Shown here one piece after another: positions 23,844-38,419 of a stretch of 64,000 bases of DNA. This DNA is from Dillenia suffruticosa. Lineage: Eukaryota; Streptophyta; Magnoliopsida; Dilleniales; Dilleniaceae. The first letter of the stretch is position 1, and every line of letters begins with the position of its first letter. The position numbers and the translations under genes are program-made. Under the pieces are notes generated by a model. The model was not told the origin of the DNA. It saw nothing but the letters and a program-made list of their open reading frames with translations, and did not search any database. Where the stretch lies: NCBI GenBank assembly GCA_033439265.1, contig JAVTVX010000009.1:857609-921608 (forward strand), read 5' to 3'.

Positions 23844-23851
23844 TTTCCCGC
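23844..23851 (+). promoter_or_regulatory. E2F-type site upstream of RBR1
   Basis: TTTCCCGC, within TTTTCCCGCGC, matches the E2F/DP consensus TTTSSCGC. It lies about 490 bp upstream of the RBR1 start codon and just upstream of the GA-rich putative leader. Plant RBR genes are known E2F targets, which gives negative feedback. Confidence 0.65.
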
Positions 23852-24331
23852 GCTACCAGAGCAGAGCTTACCTAAAAGAGGAGAGAGAAAAAGCGCCAAG
23901 CGTGCCCATTGGGGGGAAAAGAGAGAGGGAGAGGGAGAGGGAGAGAGAGAGCTGGCGAGGAGAGGGTTTTAGTCCTAACCCTAGTTCTGATTTTTGTTCG
24001 TGAGAATCAAATCTGCTTCTCTTGACGACTAATTGCAAGTTAGGGTTTTAATTTTCGTTCTTGGATCTGTAGATTCAGTCGGATTCGCGAAGATAAGAGG
24101 TCAGTAAACCCCAATCTTGAGCTATCAACGTTTCCTTTTTTCCCGTTTCTGGTGTTTGATTATTTGTTTTAATTTAGTAATGACCGTAAATTCGCTAGGG
24201 TTTCGAAGTCAATCGCCATTTCTCTTTCTCTCTCTCTGTGCAATTGCTCCTACTTCTTGATCAAATCTTCATAATTGACTGACAAAGTTCTCGAATCGGT
24301 TCGGTGTGTGGTGGATTTCTAGGGTTTCACC

Positions 24332-27300
24332 ATGTGTCCTGCGGCTACAAACATGGAAGACCCAAAAGCTGCAGCTCTTCCGGCTAGATCGGATTCTAAC
24401 AGCGATGATCAACTGCAGACTCGATTCACTAATTTCTGCAAGGTTTTTTGTGTTTTCTTTTCTAAATTTTCGTTGATGATATTATTGTCAATTATATATG
24501 TTTTGGGTATCGTGAGAGCCTGTACAAATTAGGGTTTAATGCACAGGATGGATTGTCCTTGGATGAGAACACATTTGAGGAGGCCTTGAAGCTGTTCCGA
24601 GACAGCAAACACCTTCTCTTGGCTAATGTGTCATCGATTGGAAGTGGCACGGTATATTCTTCTTGGGTTTGTTGTAAAGATAGTAATTTTGAAATTAATA
24701 AATGTTTGACTATTTTAGAGGCGATTGATTATATTGTCATTAATGTCCCTGTCTATTTTAGCCGGAAGAAGTTGAGCGCTTTTGGTTTGCGTTCGTGTTG
24801 TACTCCGTAAAGAGATTGAGTGAGAAACCAGCTAACCCAAATGATGGAAATGCAACTAATAGCTATTCGATATGCCAGATACTGAGAGTTGCTAAGCTCA
24901 AGTATGTTGCTTCCTTGTATTGTAACTAGTAATAATTAATGATGTTTTGTGTTTATATTAACACTTTGTGCTTTATTTTACAGCATTGTAGATTTTTTTA
25001 AAGAGCTCCCTCAGTTTGTTGTGAAGGTTGCTTCAATTCTGAGTAACTTGTATGGTGAGGATTGGGAGAAGAGATTGGAGGTATTTAAAATGGGTGACTA
25101 TTATGTTAAAAATTGCTTAATATTTTTGCTAGTGAATGACTTGTTTTGCTTCCATTCTTATGGTTTACTTGTTCTCTTCTTAATCAGGCAAAGGAGTTGC
25201 AAGCGAACTTTGTGCACTTGAGCCTTCTCAGCAAGTGTGTATTTATTCTCCATCCTTCCTAACAGTGATGTTTAAGTTCTTTTTGCATGTTTTGGACCAT
25301 TTGTGGATTAAGCACTTGCTATTTCTTAAATTTTTATGTTAGGTGCATCTTCCAAATTTCATTTTTAGATATCAACTAAAGAATACCATATCTTTAGTGA
25401 AAGCGGATAACCTGTGATGTTGGCTCTTACAGAATCTGTTGACTGTTCAATTAATTACAAGATTGAAAGAATAACTATTCTCGCATAATTTTCTTTTTTT
25501 AACTGGTTCAGCAACTGTTGACAATGATTTTTATTCTTACAAGTTCTTTATCCTGATTATTTTAAAATTCCATTCTGATGCTACTTGTTTTTAAGATAAT
25601 GCCATGATAAAATCTTTATCCGGAAACTTGCAAAAAATGTTGATATCTGCTATCCAACCTATCTTATTTTAGTAGTTGTTGCTCTATGATTCTTATATGC
25701 TTGATTGCAAATATTGTGGTACCTTGTTTATCTTGCAACGTACTTACATATAAATTCCCTTTACTGTGTATCAGCCTGAGTCTAGATTATCTAATGCATT
25801 CTGTATTAGAATTTCTCTTTCTAGTTATTTATTTCTTTACTTTTTTCCATGAATAACTTAGTTAATTGATGCTATCATTAATACAAGGTACTATAAGCGT
25901 GCATATCGGGAATTCTTTATTACAAGTGATGCAAATAAGGATAAGCAGTCTGTTACCAGTTCAGCGGACAATGTGTCAGACTACCATCGATTTGGGTGGT
26001 TGCTATTTCTAGCACTTCGTATCCATGCATTCAGCCGATTTAAGGACCTAGTGACTTGCACTAATGGTCTGGTTTCTATACTGGTCAGTTACTGTCCTTT
26101 TTCATAAGCTTACAGTTATTATTTCAGTTAATATATGTCTTTCATACAGTCATGCATCAATGGGGTATTCTTATTTGTGAAATAGTACAGACTTCTTCAT
26201 GGCTAGCAGTCTACTACATGCTAGATGTTAATTGCTTTGGCAAGTGGCAATCTAGATCCTTTAAAGATTTTACTTTTATAAGCTTTCTAGTTATCCAACA
26301 TATGTTATTTTCATATCTATAATTTAATAATGAAATAGAAGAATAATCAGAACATGTTTCTCATGTTTCTAAAATTTGTTGCAGGCCATCTTAATCATCC
26401 ATGTTCCCCTTCGCCACAGAAACTTCAGTGTCAATGACTATCCGGGATTTGGTAATTGTACTGAGACTTATTTTTTGGTGGGGTGGAATAAATTGTTGTT
26501 ATCAGCATGGGACTTATGGACAATTTTCTGATATTAAATATTTTCCTTATGTGCTTTTACTTCTCTGGTTCCGGAATCAGAATGCTAATATCTCAATTGT
26601 TTGATTCAGTTAAGAAGGATGGAAAAGGAGTGGACCTTTTCCTATCACTTTGCAACATATATGAGACCTCAGAGGATGAGTTAAGGAAGACAATGGAAAA
26701 GGCCAACAATTTAATCACAGATATCCTCAAGAAGAAACCTTGCTTGGCATCAGAGTGTAGAAGTGAAAATCTAGATGGTATTAATGCGGGTCAGTGTTTT
26801 TTATTCTAACCTTGTTTATGCTAAAGTTCCAATCGTGTATATGTATATTTTTCCATCTATGTTGGTTTTTGAAACTAATTTCCTTAATTGCAGATGGTCT
26901 AGTCTATTTTGAAGACCTCATGGATGAATCTTCTTTGTCATCAAGTATACATATGTTGGAGAAAGACTATGAGGATGCTATTAGTAGCAAAGCTGAACTC
27001 GATGAGAGAGTGTTTATTGATGAGGATGATAGTTTACTCGGCTCGGGGAGCTTGTCTGGTGGTGCTGTGAATATTGCTGGTGCTAAGGTGCGTATTGGAT
27101 GAATGATGTGCTTTTTTTGTAGCCCCTAAGAAACTCAGAATTTATTCAGTTATTTATTTCTTGGTTTGTAGAGGAAATTTGATTCAATAGCCTCTCCGGC
27201 AAAGACAATTACAAGTCCTCTCTCCCCTCATCGCTCTCCTTCCATGTCTTGTGTAAATGGTAGTACTGGTGTTGCTAACTCAAAAATGGCTGCTACACCT

Positions 27301-30300
27301 GTGAGCACAGCAATGACCACAGCAAAGTGGCTTCGAACTGTAATTTCTCCGCTTCCATCTAAACCTTCAGCTGTGCTGGAGCAGTTCCTTTTATCATGTG
27401 ATAGGAGTATAACCAATGATGTGACACGAAGGGCTAACATTATATTGGAGGCTATTTTTCCAAGTAGTGCTCTTGGAGACCGTTGCATCAGTGGAAGCCT
27501 TCAAAGTGCAAATCTGATGGATAATATATGGGCAGAACAAAGACGAATGGAAGCAATCAAGTTATATTATAGGGTTTTGGAGGCAATGTGCACTGCAGAA
27601 GCTCAAGTTCTTCATGCCAACAACTTGACCTCCTTATTAACCAATGAGAGGTTCCATAGGTGCATGCTTGCCTGTTCTGCGGAACTAGTTCTTGCAACAC
27701 ACAAGACAGTGACAATGCTGTTTCCAGCGGTTTTGGAGAGAACTGGTATCACTGCTTTTGATCTCAGCAAGGTAATAGAGAGTTTCATTAGACATGAGGA
27801 ATCCCTGCCAAGGGAATTGAGGCGTCATCTCAACTCACTAGAGGAGCGACTTTTGGAATCAATGGTGTGGGAAAAAGGTTCTTCAATGTACAATTCCCTG
27901 GTAGTAGCCAGACCAGCTCTTTCTGGAGAAATAAATCGGCTTAGCTTGTTAGCAGAACCTATGCCATCTTTGGATGCAATAGCTATGCACAACAGCATTT
28001 CCTCTGGAGGCTTGCCTCCCATGCCTTATGTGCAAAAGCATGAGAGTACACCAGGTAGTGATTTCTTTGGTTCTTGGTACTTTGATGTTGGCAATTTCCT
28101 ACCTGTTTCCATTTTTAGATAGTGCACAGTTAGTTGAAATATCTAGATGTTATTTATTTATGTAGAGTTCGGTATCTAACATCTCTCACTATATTTGTCT
28201 ATTGCACTTATTATGCATCAGGCCAGAATGGAGATATCCGCTCTCCAAAGAGGTTATGCACTGAACTTCGAAGTGTGCTGGTTGAGCGAAATACTTTTAC
28301 ATCACCGGTGAAGGATCGTCTTCTGGGCTTAAGCACTCCTAAGTCGAAGTCACTGCCACCTCCCCTGCAGTCTGTCTTTGCAAGGTACTGTCCTAGTCAA
28401 TCCAGAGAGGAATGAGACGGAAATTCATGTTATTTTGTTTTTTCTGTTCATTTATGCATGCACATGGGCGCTTCATATTTTTTGGGTTGCCAATTTGCAG
28501 TCCCATGCGGCCTAATCCAGGAGGTGGAGGGGAAACTTGTGCAGAAACCGGGATCAACATTTTCTTTAGCAAGGTAACTACCTGCTAATATGAAATTAAA
28601 GATTTTGTATTGCTAATATCTAATTTCTCAATTAATGTGGTAAGCATGAATAAGATTTCTTAGTCTTTTATTTTTGTACATAGAGAGGAGTTCGCAAGGC
28701 ATTTCTTTTTCATGTTTTAAGAATATATTTAATAGCAAATTCTTTACATGCTCTGTCCTGGATCTGCCTATTATGCTTGGTTCGATCATATGACCTTTAT
28801 CTTTAACTTCTATATATCCAATTTTCTTTACAGATTGTAAAATTAGCTGCTGTTAGAATAAATGGCATGGTTGAAAGGCTTCAACTATCCCAGCAGATAA
28901 GAGAGAAGGTTTACTGCCTTTTTCAACAAATTCTTAGTCAGCGAACTACTCTCTTCTTTAGTCGCCACATTGACCAGATAATCTTATGTTGCTTCTACGG
29001 AGTTGCAAAGGTTTGTGAGCCTGAAATATTTGGGATAGTGATTGGTGCCCAAAGTGACTCTTGTGCATTAATGAAGCTTCATATTGTGATGTGCAGATTT
29101 CTCAGCTTAATTTAACGTTTAAAGAAATCATTTACAATTATAGGAAGCAACCACAATGTAAACCTCAAGTATTCCGCAATGTATTTATTGACCGACCATC
29201 AGCACGCAGCAGTGGGGTAGGTTTTACTCTCATGACTGTCAATATTATTTTTCAGTTAGTTTTGACCCTTTAAGTGGTTTGACCACAGAGATCAAATCAG
29301 GATCATGTGGATATCATTACATTTTACAATGAAGTATTTATTCCCGCTGTAAAACCTCTTCTTGTGGAGCTTGGTCCAGCTGGAGCAACACCCAAAACTA
29401 ACCGGGGTCCAGAGGCGAATGGTACCAATGAAAGTATGCTGTCCCTGTGCTCTCACTTCTGAGTCCTTGTTGCACACATGCTCTTTGTTAGTATTTTTGC
29501 TGCATTTGTTTAATTCACTCTTTTTGTGGTCAAATCAGGTCAATGTCCAGGATCACCTAAGATAGCTTCATTTCCAAGTCTTCCTGATATGTCGCCAAAG
29601 AAAGTATCTGCATCCCATAATGTCTATGTCTCGCCTTTACGGTCATCAAAGGTATGATTGTAACCCCATTGATTTGTCTTCTACATTTCCTTCTAGATCA
29701 CAATAATTTGTAACCTCATCTCAGTGTTTTATTCTATCTAGAATTAGAAGTTTCCATATCTTCCTATCATTTCTGCTATATTTATCTGCTAGAACTCAAT
29801 GAGCTGGACCAAGCCCCCGTAGATTATGACTTTTACTTCCCTAGATAAAGGGTAGCTATATAAAGAATTATGAGTTGCTGCGCAGCAAGTGATGAACAAG
29901 TATACTTGATTTGATAATGGAGTTCTTTATACAAGATATGCCGCCGTATTTCCGCAAGTCTTATTTGGCAGAAGAACTTCTACTCGGGAAAAAAAAATTG
30001 GGTTGAACTGTAGAGTTGGTGAGTAGAATAGCCTCTTGACTCACATAACCAACTCATGCAATTTTGACTCTCATCTGCTTCTTATCATCACCGTCCACCC
30101 CAAGCAATCTTTAATTCCGAGCATTGGTCTTTGAATGAAGCCTTGAATGAAGCCTTCTGTGATTGCATTTGGGCAAACAAAATCAAATGCAAGGCTTCAC
30201 ATAGCATTTAAGACAAATTATTGTGGCAATTTGCAGTAAAGTGAAAGAAAGCCCTAGAAAATGAATTCTGGGTTGACATTTAGAAAGGTTTGTGGCAGCT

Positions 30301-32584
30301 AGATAGCACGGATACTGCAAAATAGAAACTGCCAATACATATTGGATATAATGCTCCATGGATAGTCGTTGAAGACGTGTTGGATACTCAATATGGTGCA
30401 TCCATTTTTTCATTATATTCTTATATACCAGATTCTTATCAGATACTTCACATAGAGTCTTCACATCAACTTTTTTTTTTTTTTACTCGACCACCGGTAT
30501 TTGGAAATCCAATTAATCCGGTTCGACCAACTCTGGGGCTCAATCTAGGGGCTGGCTTTCATGGCAATTGCTTTTCCATTCCTAAGACTCTAACTCGAGA
30601 CCTTAATTAAGGGAATCTAGTTCCTACTATTAGATCTACGGGATGTTGGTTCACATCAATTTCACATACAACATATATAATCCTTTTTTTTATGAATTCA
30701 TTGATTATACGATATGTGAATGAAGAAATCACAATTGTGATCTTCTTTCCGTATTTCATTAGAACAAATTTTTGAATATTTAACTTACTGATTACTTGAC
30801 TTATTTATAAATAAAAGTTACATAAATGTAAGTATATATATATTTGTTATTTTTATTCTGTATTCTTGTATCCAAGTTTTTGGAAATTTTCCAGATCCCT
30901 GTATTTGTGTTGTGTCCAATATGATTCCAGTATCTGCATCTGAGCTTCTTAGGTTGCAGTTTTTGTTTGCAGTCTTTGCTTGCGTTGGTGTCTGGAAATT
31001 ATTAATTTAGTGGGCCATGTGAGTTTTGTTAATTGACTTGTTCCTTTCACAAGTGAGTCACAACCATTTGGAAAGGTCTATAAAATTAGGACTGATCAAT
31101 TTATAGAGTTAATTAGTGCACTTTCCAAGTTTCCTTCTACTCCAATCTTGAACGCTGGTATGCTGGTGTACGAAATCCTTAAGAACACCACTTTCATTGA
31201 AGCAGACTGTGCGTCAACAGGTTGACTGATGCCACTTCCGATCCAATTGACTTGTTCCTTTCAGAAGTGAGTCACAACCATTTGGAAAGGTCTATGAAAT
31301 TAGGACCGATCAATTTATAAAGTTAATTAGTGCACTTCCCAAGTATCCTTTTACTCCAATCTTGAACTCTGGTATGCTGGTGTACGAAATCCTTAAGAAC
31401 ACCACTTTCATTGAAGCAGACTGTGCTTCAACAGGTTGACTGATGCCACTTCTGATCCAAAAAGTCTGTCTCTTGCAAAAGAACTCTTTTTAACATTTGA
31501 ATTATATTATCCTTGCTTGGCATGTTTCATCCAAATATTTGTCCACATTCATTCAATTTTCTGACTTCAATGCCGCAATGAGAGATGGTCAATGGATGTG
31601 CAGATAATTTGCATATGCAACATCTATTTCCAAGCTGAAAAGTTGCCCAAAAAACTGCCCTTATTTTGATGTATTGTTCCATAGGTCCAAAGAAAACAGT
31701 GTTGTCACTTTGAGGAACACGTAATTCTAACAATCTTCTCACCAAGGCAGTTTCCTAAACGTGTGTATCCCTCTAGGCATAGGGAAGGATAGTCTGAAAT
31801 AGGAATGGGAAATTTATGGTGGAATCTTTAAGTTTGCTACATATAAAGCTGCAAAAACCTTGTCCATGGGAGTCTCAGTGCATCTAAGAAGGTTGGCTTG
31901 ACATGGCTAATGGCAGCATCACAACCACTGGCTGCTAGATGAAATGAAATTTCAACCTGCAAAATTTGTACGTGGGAACATTGACCTCCTATGCATTAAT
32001 TGACTTAAATTTGGTTAAGGTTACAAAGGAGTTAGGTTTGTCTTAATTCTCTATGTTTGCCTTTCTGCCTCTTTTCTGGGACTAACACCAAATTTTGCTT
32101 CTGATAAGTTGTAGCTGTTTATGAAAAAAGTGCTGGCTCCTCAGGATGTTTTTATATTGAAAAATATATTGGCTTGAAATTTGGCGAGTTTCTTTTTGTT
32201 GATTGCTTGTATCATGTGGTCCTTATTTTCTTAACAGATGGATGCTTTAATCTCAAGTGGCAGTAAAAGCTATTATGCCTGTGTTGGAGAGAGCACTCAT
32301 GCTTACCAGAGCCCTTCAAAGGATCTCACAGCTATTAATAATCGCTTGAATAGGTACATACTTGATGAAATCAATCTGACTTTGTACTGTACCCACATAA
32401 TATTGACATAGGTATTTTCTCTTCCAATAATAGTGCGTGGAAATGCAGAGGCACACTCAACTTCGATGAGGTTGATGTCGGTCTTGTCAGTGATTCATTG
32501 GTGGCAAATAGCCTATATCTTCAAAATGGAAGTTGTGCATCCTCATCAGGTGCAACGGTGAAAATTGAGCGGCCTGAGTCCTAA
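24332..32584 (+). CDS. RBR1: Retinoblastoma-related protein
   Basis: Nuclear pocket protein that represses E2F-dependent cell-cycle genes and controls stem-cell and gametophyte divisions; inactivated by cyclin D/CDK phosphorylation. Eighteen coding exons: 24332-24442, 24547-24651, 24762-24901, 24984-25080, 25188-25234, 25888-26083, 26385-26451, 26610-26789, 26894-27087, 27172-28054, 28222-28384, 28501-28573, 28834-29010, 29097-29216, 29289-29433, 29539-29651, 32238-32353, 32434-32584. They total 1025 residues, near the usual 1010-1030. N-terminal RB domain at about 75-230; pocket A at about 426-625 ([18 protein letters not shown]...), pocket B at about 735-860 ([39 protein letters not shown]). 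The spacer and C-tail hold many SP/TP motifs ([20 protein letters not shown]) suited to CDK phosphorylation. A 5' UTR intron is possible (GTCAGT near 24100 to CTAG before 24323). Intron 16 is 2.6 kb and carries a SINE and a tandem duplication. Confidence 0.97.
30470..30649 (-). mobile_element. SINE in RBR1 intron 16, antisense to the gene
   Basis: Flanked by TTCACATCAA at 30460-30469 and 30650-30659. On the minus strand it reads from a 5' end near 30649, through a B-box-like CTCGAGTTAGAGTC, to a 3' block GTCGAACCGGATTAATTGG, AAATACCGGTGGTCGAG and an A-tail (the T-run at 30471-30484). The 3' block is the one shared by other SINEs in the window. Confidence 0.78.
31031..31458 (+). repeat. 214-bp tandem duplication in RBR1 intron 16
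   Basis: The unit beginning AATTGACTTGTTCCTTTCA is at 31031-31244 and repeats at 31245-31458 with a small number of substitutions. The period is 214 bp. It adds length to the intron without affecting splice sites. Confidence 0.92.
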
Positions 32585-33437
32585 TGTCATAGTGGCCTCC
32601 TGTTTTGTACATCCTTGCTCTCTTTCTTTTCCCGGCTTTCTTCTTGTTCTGCTATTTTATCATGTAAGGTTATGACATCGGGGTGCTGTACGAGCGCCAA
32701 GTCATTGTAGAGTGGCCGCCGCCACCCCAAAACTAAAACTGTTTTATGTATTTTCGATCCTATACTTGGAAAATATTAGCCTGTCCTATTCTATAACCCA
32801 TGCTTCATGGGTTGGTTAATTCTCTTTGTACCTAATGCTATGCCAAGCAATGCGGCCAAAGGAGCGCCTGTTCTAAAAGCCAACCTTTGATGGAGTCATA
32901 TCAGACTTTCTGCATTTGCTGCAATAATCTGATGCTAATCATCGCCCAGAACATTTTTGTGAGTCGTCCAACTTGGGCTAATCGGGTGGGTAGGACTCGA
33001 AATGACTTTGCTTAAACTTGCTTTGGTAGATAGGACTGCCACATCAACAAAGAGTAATGCTGATCAAATATGCTAAACGTAGAATTTTGTTCGTGACTCA
33101 TTTGATTTATGCACCATTGGTCGTCAACAACTGTGAATGTATGCGCACATGGATGTTTCGAACCCATTTGACCCGTAACTTGATTGATCGGTTGGACCTA
33201 GACTGAAGTCAGGTATCTCGAGTGCAAAGCTTTATATTTGCAGCGAGTGAAGGGAAGAAAAGTGGCCAAAATGCTGAAGGTGAGTCCTGGAGTCAAATGA
33301 AATCAACCAGGGCTGCAGGTGAGTTTAGAGCCGAGTGCTTTTCTAGCTCTCTAATCCCATCAATTCCCTTCTAAACAATGCCTAATTGAACTGACCAACG
33401 ACCCAATTCTAGCGGTGAGTTGCCTGCCTAGCCAAGT

Positions 33438-33477
<40 letters not shown>

Positions 33478-34625
33478 ACTTTCAGATTTGAATCCGGGAT
33501 CACCGGGTTAAGAGAGGGAGATTATGACTATATTAAACTGTTCTCTTGGAACCAAGTCAACAAATATTGGGAAAACAGCAAAAGAGAATGGAGAACCATA
33601 AATGAAACTAGAGAGCTGTAAAATCCAAAAACATCACTCAAGAACATGCTAAGATGATGTGGATGTCTGTCTATATGGTCTCAAGGAAGTTGGTTATCAT
33701 TTCCCAACCGCCTGTTGTTTGGATGATGCCAAAACATTGACCATGAAAGTATGTAGACACAAGAAGTATGGAGAGCATCAAAGAAATCTTTGTAATAGAA
33801 TAATGGCCGCAAGGGTCTCGACTCAAACCGATCAAATTCGTACTTAAAGTAAAAAGTTAAAAGAGAATAATACCTGGTAGCAATAATTTCGAAGATCTTC
33901 TAAAAATGTTGCAGAACATTCTTTTACCTCACTTTTAAAGCCTGTGCATCCACGCACAGCTACTCATTAGTATCTACCAATCAACAGCGAGTAACATAAT
34001 TTCTGTAGCCTTGTACAAGCCATCATCAACGTAGAATAATCAAGGAAGCAAAACATTATGATCTAGCTCAAGTACCTGAGACCAGTCAAGCTAGGTAATG
34101 TTTTAAAAATCCAGCACAACAGAAGAAAATAAAACATAAGATTTGCCCTTGCATGATTTTCATTTTGTTGGATGATCTTAATTGAAGATTTTGGCTCTCC
34201 AGCATGCATTGGTTTCACATTTCAGTTTGTGACAGGCGCATAGAACTGCAAGCGAACCGAGCTCATCAACCGTAGGCAGGCGACTCAACTTCTTATGAAT
34301 TTGTCCTGATTTGTTAATTTAGCTAAACGAGCTAAGCACGACCCCAGTTTTAGGACTTATTTATTAAACGCGGACAGAATGAACATAAATTTGAGCTTGT
34401 TGATGTGGGTAAATACAGTCAGTCAAATGAGCAAAATTTGAATGCTTTTTAGACTCTTCTGTAAAAGAGTCTTGGCTTAGCTCGTTTACAAAATGAACTT
34501 GGTAAAAGAATTTGTGATTTTGATCCGTTCAAAATTTTCTGATGTGGTGCTGAGTATACGAGAGTTGACACACATCAATTGCTTTATCCGTCACATGTGG
34601 ATCAAAGAAAACAATACAAACATGT
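32585..34625. other. Convergent intergenic region between RBR1 and PAP27
   Basis: Contains the RBR1 3' UTR and, at its right end, the PAP 3' UTR. A (TA)n run lies at about 33444-33472. Short open frames at 33415-33847 and 34493-34702 have no recognisable motif and I do not accept them as genes. Confidence 0.55.
33444..33472 (+). repeat. (TA)n microsatellite
   Basis: About 14 TA repeats between the convergent RBR1 and PAP genes. Confidence 0.9.
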
Positions 34626-37600
34626 TTAATAAGCCAAAGTTGTGGGAGCACAACCATCATGGACACAGGCCAAGACATCTCTGTAGTCTCTTGAGATGGT
34701 GAATGAGTCATATACCTTCCCGTTGCTGCTCTTCTTGTACTCAAAGAGTAGAGAGGAGTGGTTAAATGCAGTCAGTTTGACAAATCCATAATCATAATCT
34801 TTGTAGAGACTCCAAGATGTTTTTAAGGTTGAGAATTCCGAAAGGCTGCAACCTCCTCCTCCAGCCACCACATGGATCGTCCCATTCACCACGCCAGAGT
34901 AATGAGATACCTCATTGTTCACGCACTGATTCTGCAACAACAAAGTAAACATTTAATGTTGATAAGGCTTCTATTGTTGGGGCTAAAAATTAAAAGGTAT
35001 ATTGCAATAGGTGATGCTCATTCACAACCCTGTAAACCTCAAAGTTTTCCATACCTGATATATAGGGCATGTCCTTTCATAGTTGTGAACATGACCGAAA
35101 AAGGCCATATCCACTTTATATTTCTGCCAAAGTTTCTGCAAGCTTTCCCGGCCCATTGGTTCTTCAAATGAGCCTTCAAGTGCATAATATTTATCGGAAG
35201 AATAGCCAAGTACACGATGAGCAGCAAAAATGAGCCACGGCTGTTTTTGCCTGTCAGCTGATGCAAGGCACTTCTCAATGAAATTGTACTGTTCAGTACC
35301 TTCCCTCCAATCATGTTCAGTATCTGCTATACAGAAATGGAACATACCATAATCTGTTGAGTACCTGAAAAAATTTTTTTCGATAAAAAGTGCCTAGTCA
35401 GAACCTAGAAAGCAATGTCTTCAATGCTTGGTGGGCTTTTGGTTTAGTAACTTGTCAGACCATAAAAACTAAACTAGGAGGTGAGAATTTACCAAAACTT
35501 AGCACGATTCTCAGCTGGAACATAAAACATGGTCTCAGCAACCACACCACATTCCCCGCCTGAAGACATAGCATTGTAAAAGGATCCTGTGCCTGGCCAA
35601 TCTCTTTCGTGATTACCGCTGCAGTATAAATCGGATTAAAGATGATTCAGTACTTCTCATAACTAACCACTTGATAGAGGGTAATTAATGGGTGTTTTTA
35701 CCTTGCAATCATATATGGAACTCTAGATGCCATTGGCTCAATTTGTGATGTAAACTGATCCCATTGCGATATATACCCATTTGCATAACTGATATCACCA
35801 ATATGGAAAACTATGTCAATATTTTTCAAATCCTTGATGAGCTGGTCTGTAGTGTTCAGCGAACCTGGTTGATACATATTGTACTCATTTGATCCATCTC
35901 GCTCTGCCTGCAAAATACAGGTGAAGAATATTATCCCTTTGTCTCCGTGCTTTATTGTCAAGAATCACAATTTACATTTGGTAAAATTTTACTGTCTGTA
36001 AAGTTTGGGAGGATTTACAGCTGAGTCTCAAGTCCATAATGCAGCAGGTTGTAATTAGCTTTCTCCAACAAGGGACTAACCAATCTAAGACACTAACAAA
36101 GCCTGAGGTTTTGACTCGTGAATAAAAAAATGCAGTAGAGAAGCCAATCTTGATGTTCTTTGTCAACAGCCTTGGTTTAACAGGAAAGGCAGTGATAAAA
36201 AAACATTTTTTTATCAGTGAATCACTATGCTAATCATCTTCCATTCATGATCACTGGCATCTCACTTCTCTATTGCTCCACTTAATGAGAAGAAGCTTTG
36301 ACAGACGCTTAAGGCAATGTGCTAGTGCTGTACTTTAGTGTTTCAGTAGAATATAAAAATTCTCGTGGACAATAAGATAAGGGCTTGTTTTGCTATGAAT
36401 TTCATACTATGATTTATACCTTTCCCATGTCGCCAAATATGATCACACGCTGTAATGAATTCTGTCCTGGATATGGGGTAGACTTGAATGAGTAGGTCTT
36501 GCTCCAGATATATTTACCATTGGACAGCAAGTGACCCATCTTGTAAGTATACCTGGAAAATACCAATCACAGCTTAAGGAAAAACGACAGTTGCACACAA
36601 TGGTAACCATGTCATATGGATTTTAAGAAATACTTACAAGGTATTTGGCCATAATTCTTTCAAGAAACTCGTGTGTATGAAACCAGGATCTCGCCACCCA
36701 ACCGTTCGTGCAGGTGAACCTGCAAAGCAAAATGAGAACCTGATTAAGCCTCCGAGAAGTCTAATTGACTCAGATGTAGCAACAACATCAAGTGGTGAAC
36801 TATGTTTTAACAAGTGTCACAGGATAATGCAAAGAAGCTCATTATCTAAACAAGAAGCTTGGAATTTTCAGACATAATATCAGAAATCTTGGTGTTGTAG
36901 TACCCGTCTTGACTATAGCTCATTTTTAAGAAAACTCAGAAAACTTGACTCGCCATTGAAAGTGATAGGAGATACTAAAGCAATCAAAACAGTTGCAGAG
37001 CAAAAGCAAGCAGTCAGTACAGCGAGGTAACAGTCCAGAATGAGGCAGAACAATGTTGGGGCCGATAGAGGTCTAGAACAGAATGATTTTTCAGATAAAA
37101 TAGGTGCCATCAGCATATCGGCCTGTGTCCAATCTTCCGCACAGTGCAGTTTCTAAGAATTAACCGTGAAAGGAAATAAGGAAGCAAGGTAAAAAGGAGT
37201 TTACCATCTTCAGATTTGCCAGTGTATGCTAAATTAAGCAAATAAAAATGCGTGAAATAAGAGAGAATCTAACATGGTAAATCATCACATAATTATCTAA
37301 TGGATAAGATGAACCATACCACACATGCTGTTTCTACTGAATGTCAGTGTTCCAGCTGGTGAACGCACTTGAGATCCCCCTTTCATTCCCCACTCTACAA
37401 AAGGAACCGCCTCGTTTATGTCATATCCACTTGTCCAAGTAACTGTCATCTGCAAATCAATTATGTCATGGATGTCAAGGCTCGAAGCACACTTACCAAA
37501 GGGAAAATATACAAAAAGGAAAAATGAAAATGAAAAAAATATGTAATGCCAATTCAGGAAGGAACAAAGTCATGACCCCTTATTTTTCACTTGGTGAAAA

Positions 37601-38382
37601 GAACTAATATGCCATATGTATGCTGTACACATCCAATGTGTAAGAAAGGAATAGTATAATACATTTACTTCGATGGCATACTAAGTCATAATAATTAAAG
37701 AGCACAAACTTACTTCATCCCAGGACTTCCCAAGAGCAAGGCGAGGATAAAGAGGTGCTTTAGGATTTGCAAATGATATATAATTTGAAACTGCCACCAA
37801 ATTTGGCTGCAAAACCAAAAAACAAAAAAGGTGTTGACCTACTTCTTCTATGTAGCGTTCAAATAACAATAGCAAACAATAGTAAGTGATCAAGTAAATG
37901 AATAAAGATCAAGGACAGGAAGGAGTAGAAAAGTATAAGATGACTTTTGAGAAACTAGAAAAGTATAAGATGACTTTTGAGAAACTATCTAATTGTTCAA
38001 GTTTTAACTAAGACTTTAAGAGAGAGAGGGCAAAACAGGAACTTGGGGGGAGCAGACAAACAATAGAATGACAAGAACATACGTCTGATAACCCGCCTGA
38101 AAACAAAGCAAAGGAGAAATCAGCACGCTGGTTGATCAATCGGAATTTGAGAGAGGCTTTTCCAGTCTTCGTGTAATTTGAGGTGGAGTAGTTGACAAAA
38201 TTGTACTGCAACATCCGTATTGGAGAACCTCAATATCATGTCAGATCAATAAGCTTAATTATCAGTATCATAGACTACACAGACCTTGATTGGGGCAGAA
38301 CATATATATGGTTTCTGATCTTGTCCACTTTCAGGAGGACAAATTGATGAGCTGCAACATAAAATCACTTCTGTTACTTTCT

Positions 38383-38419
<37 letters not shown>

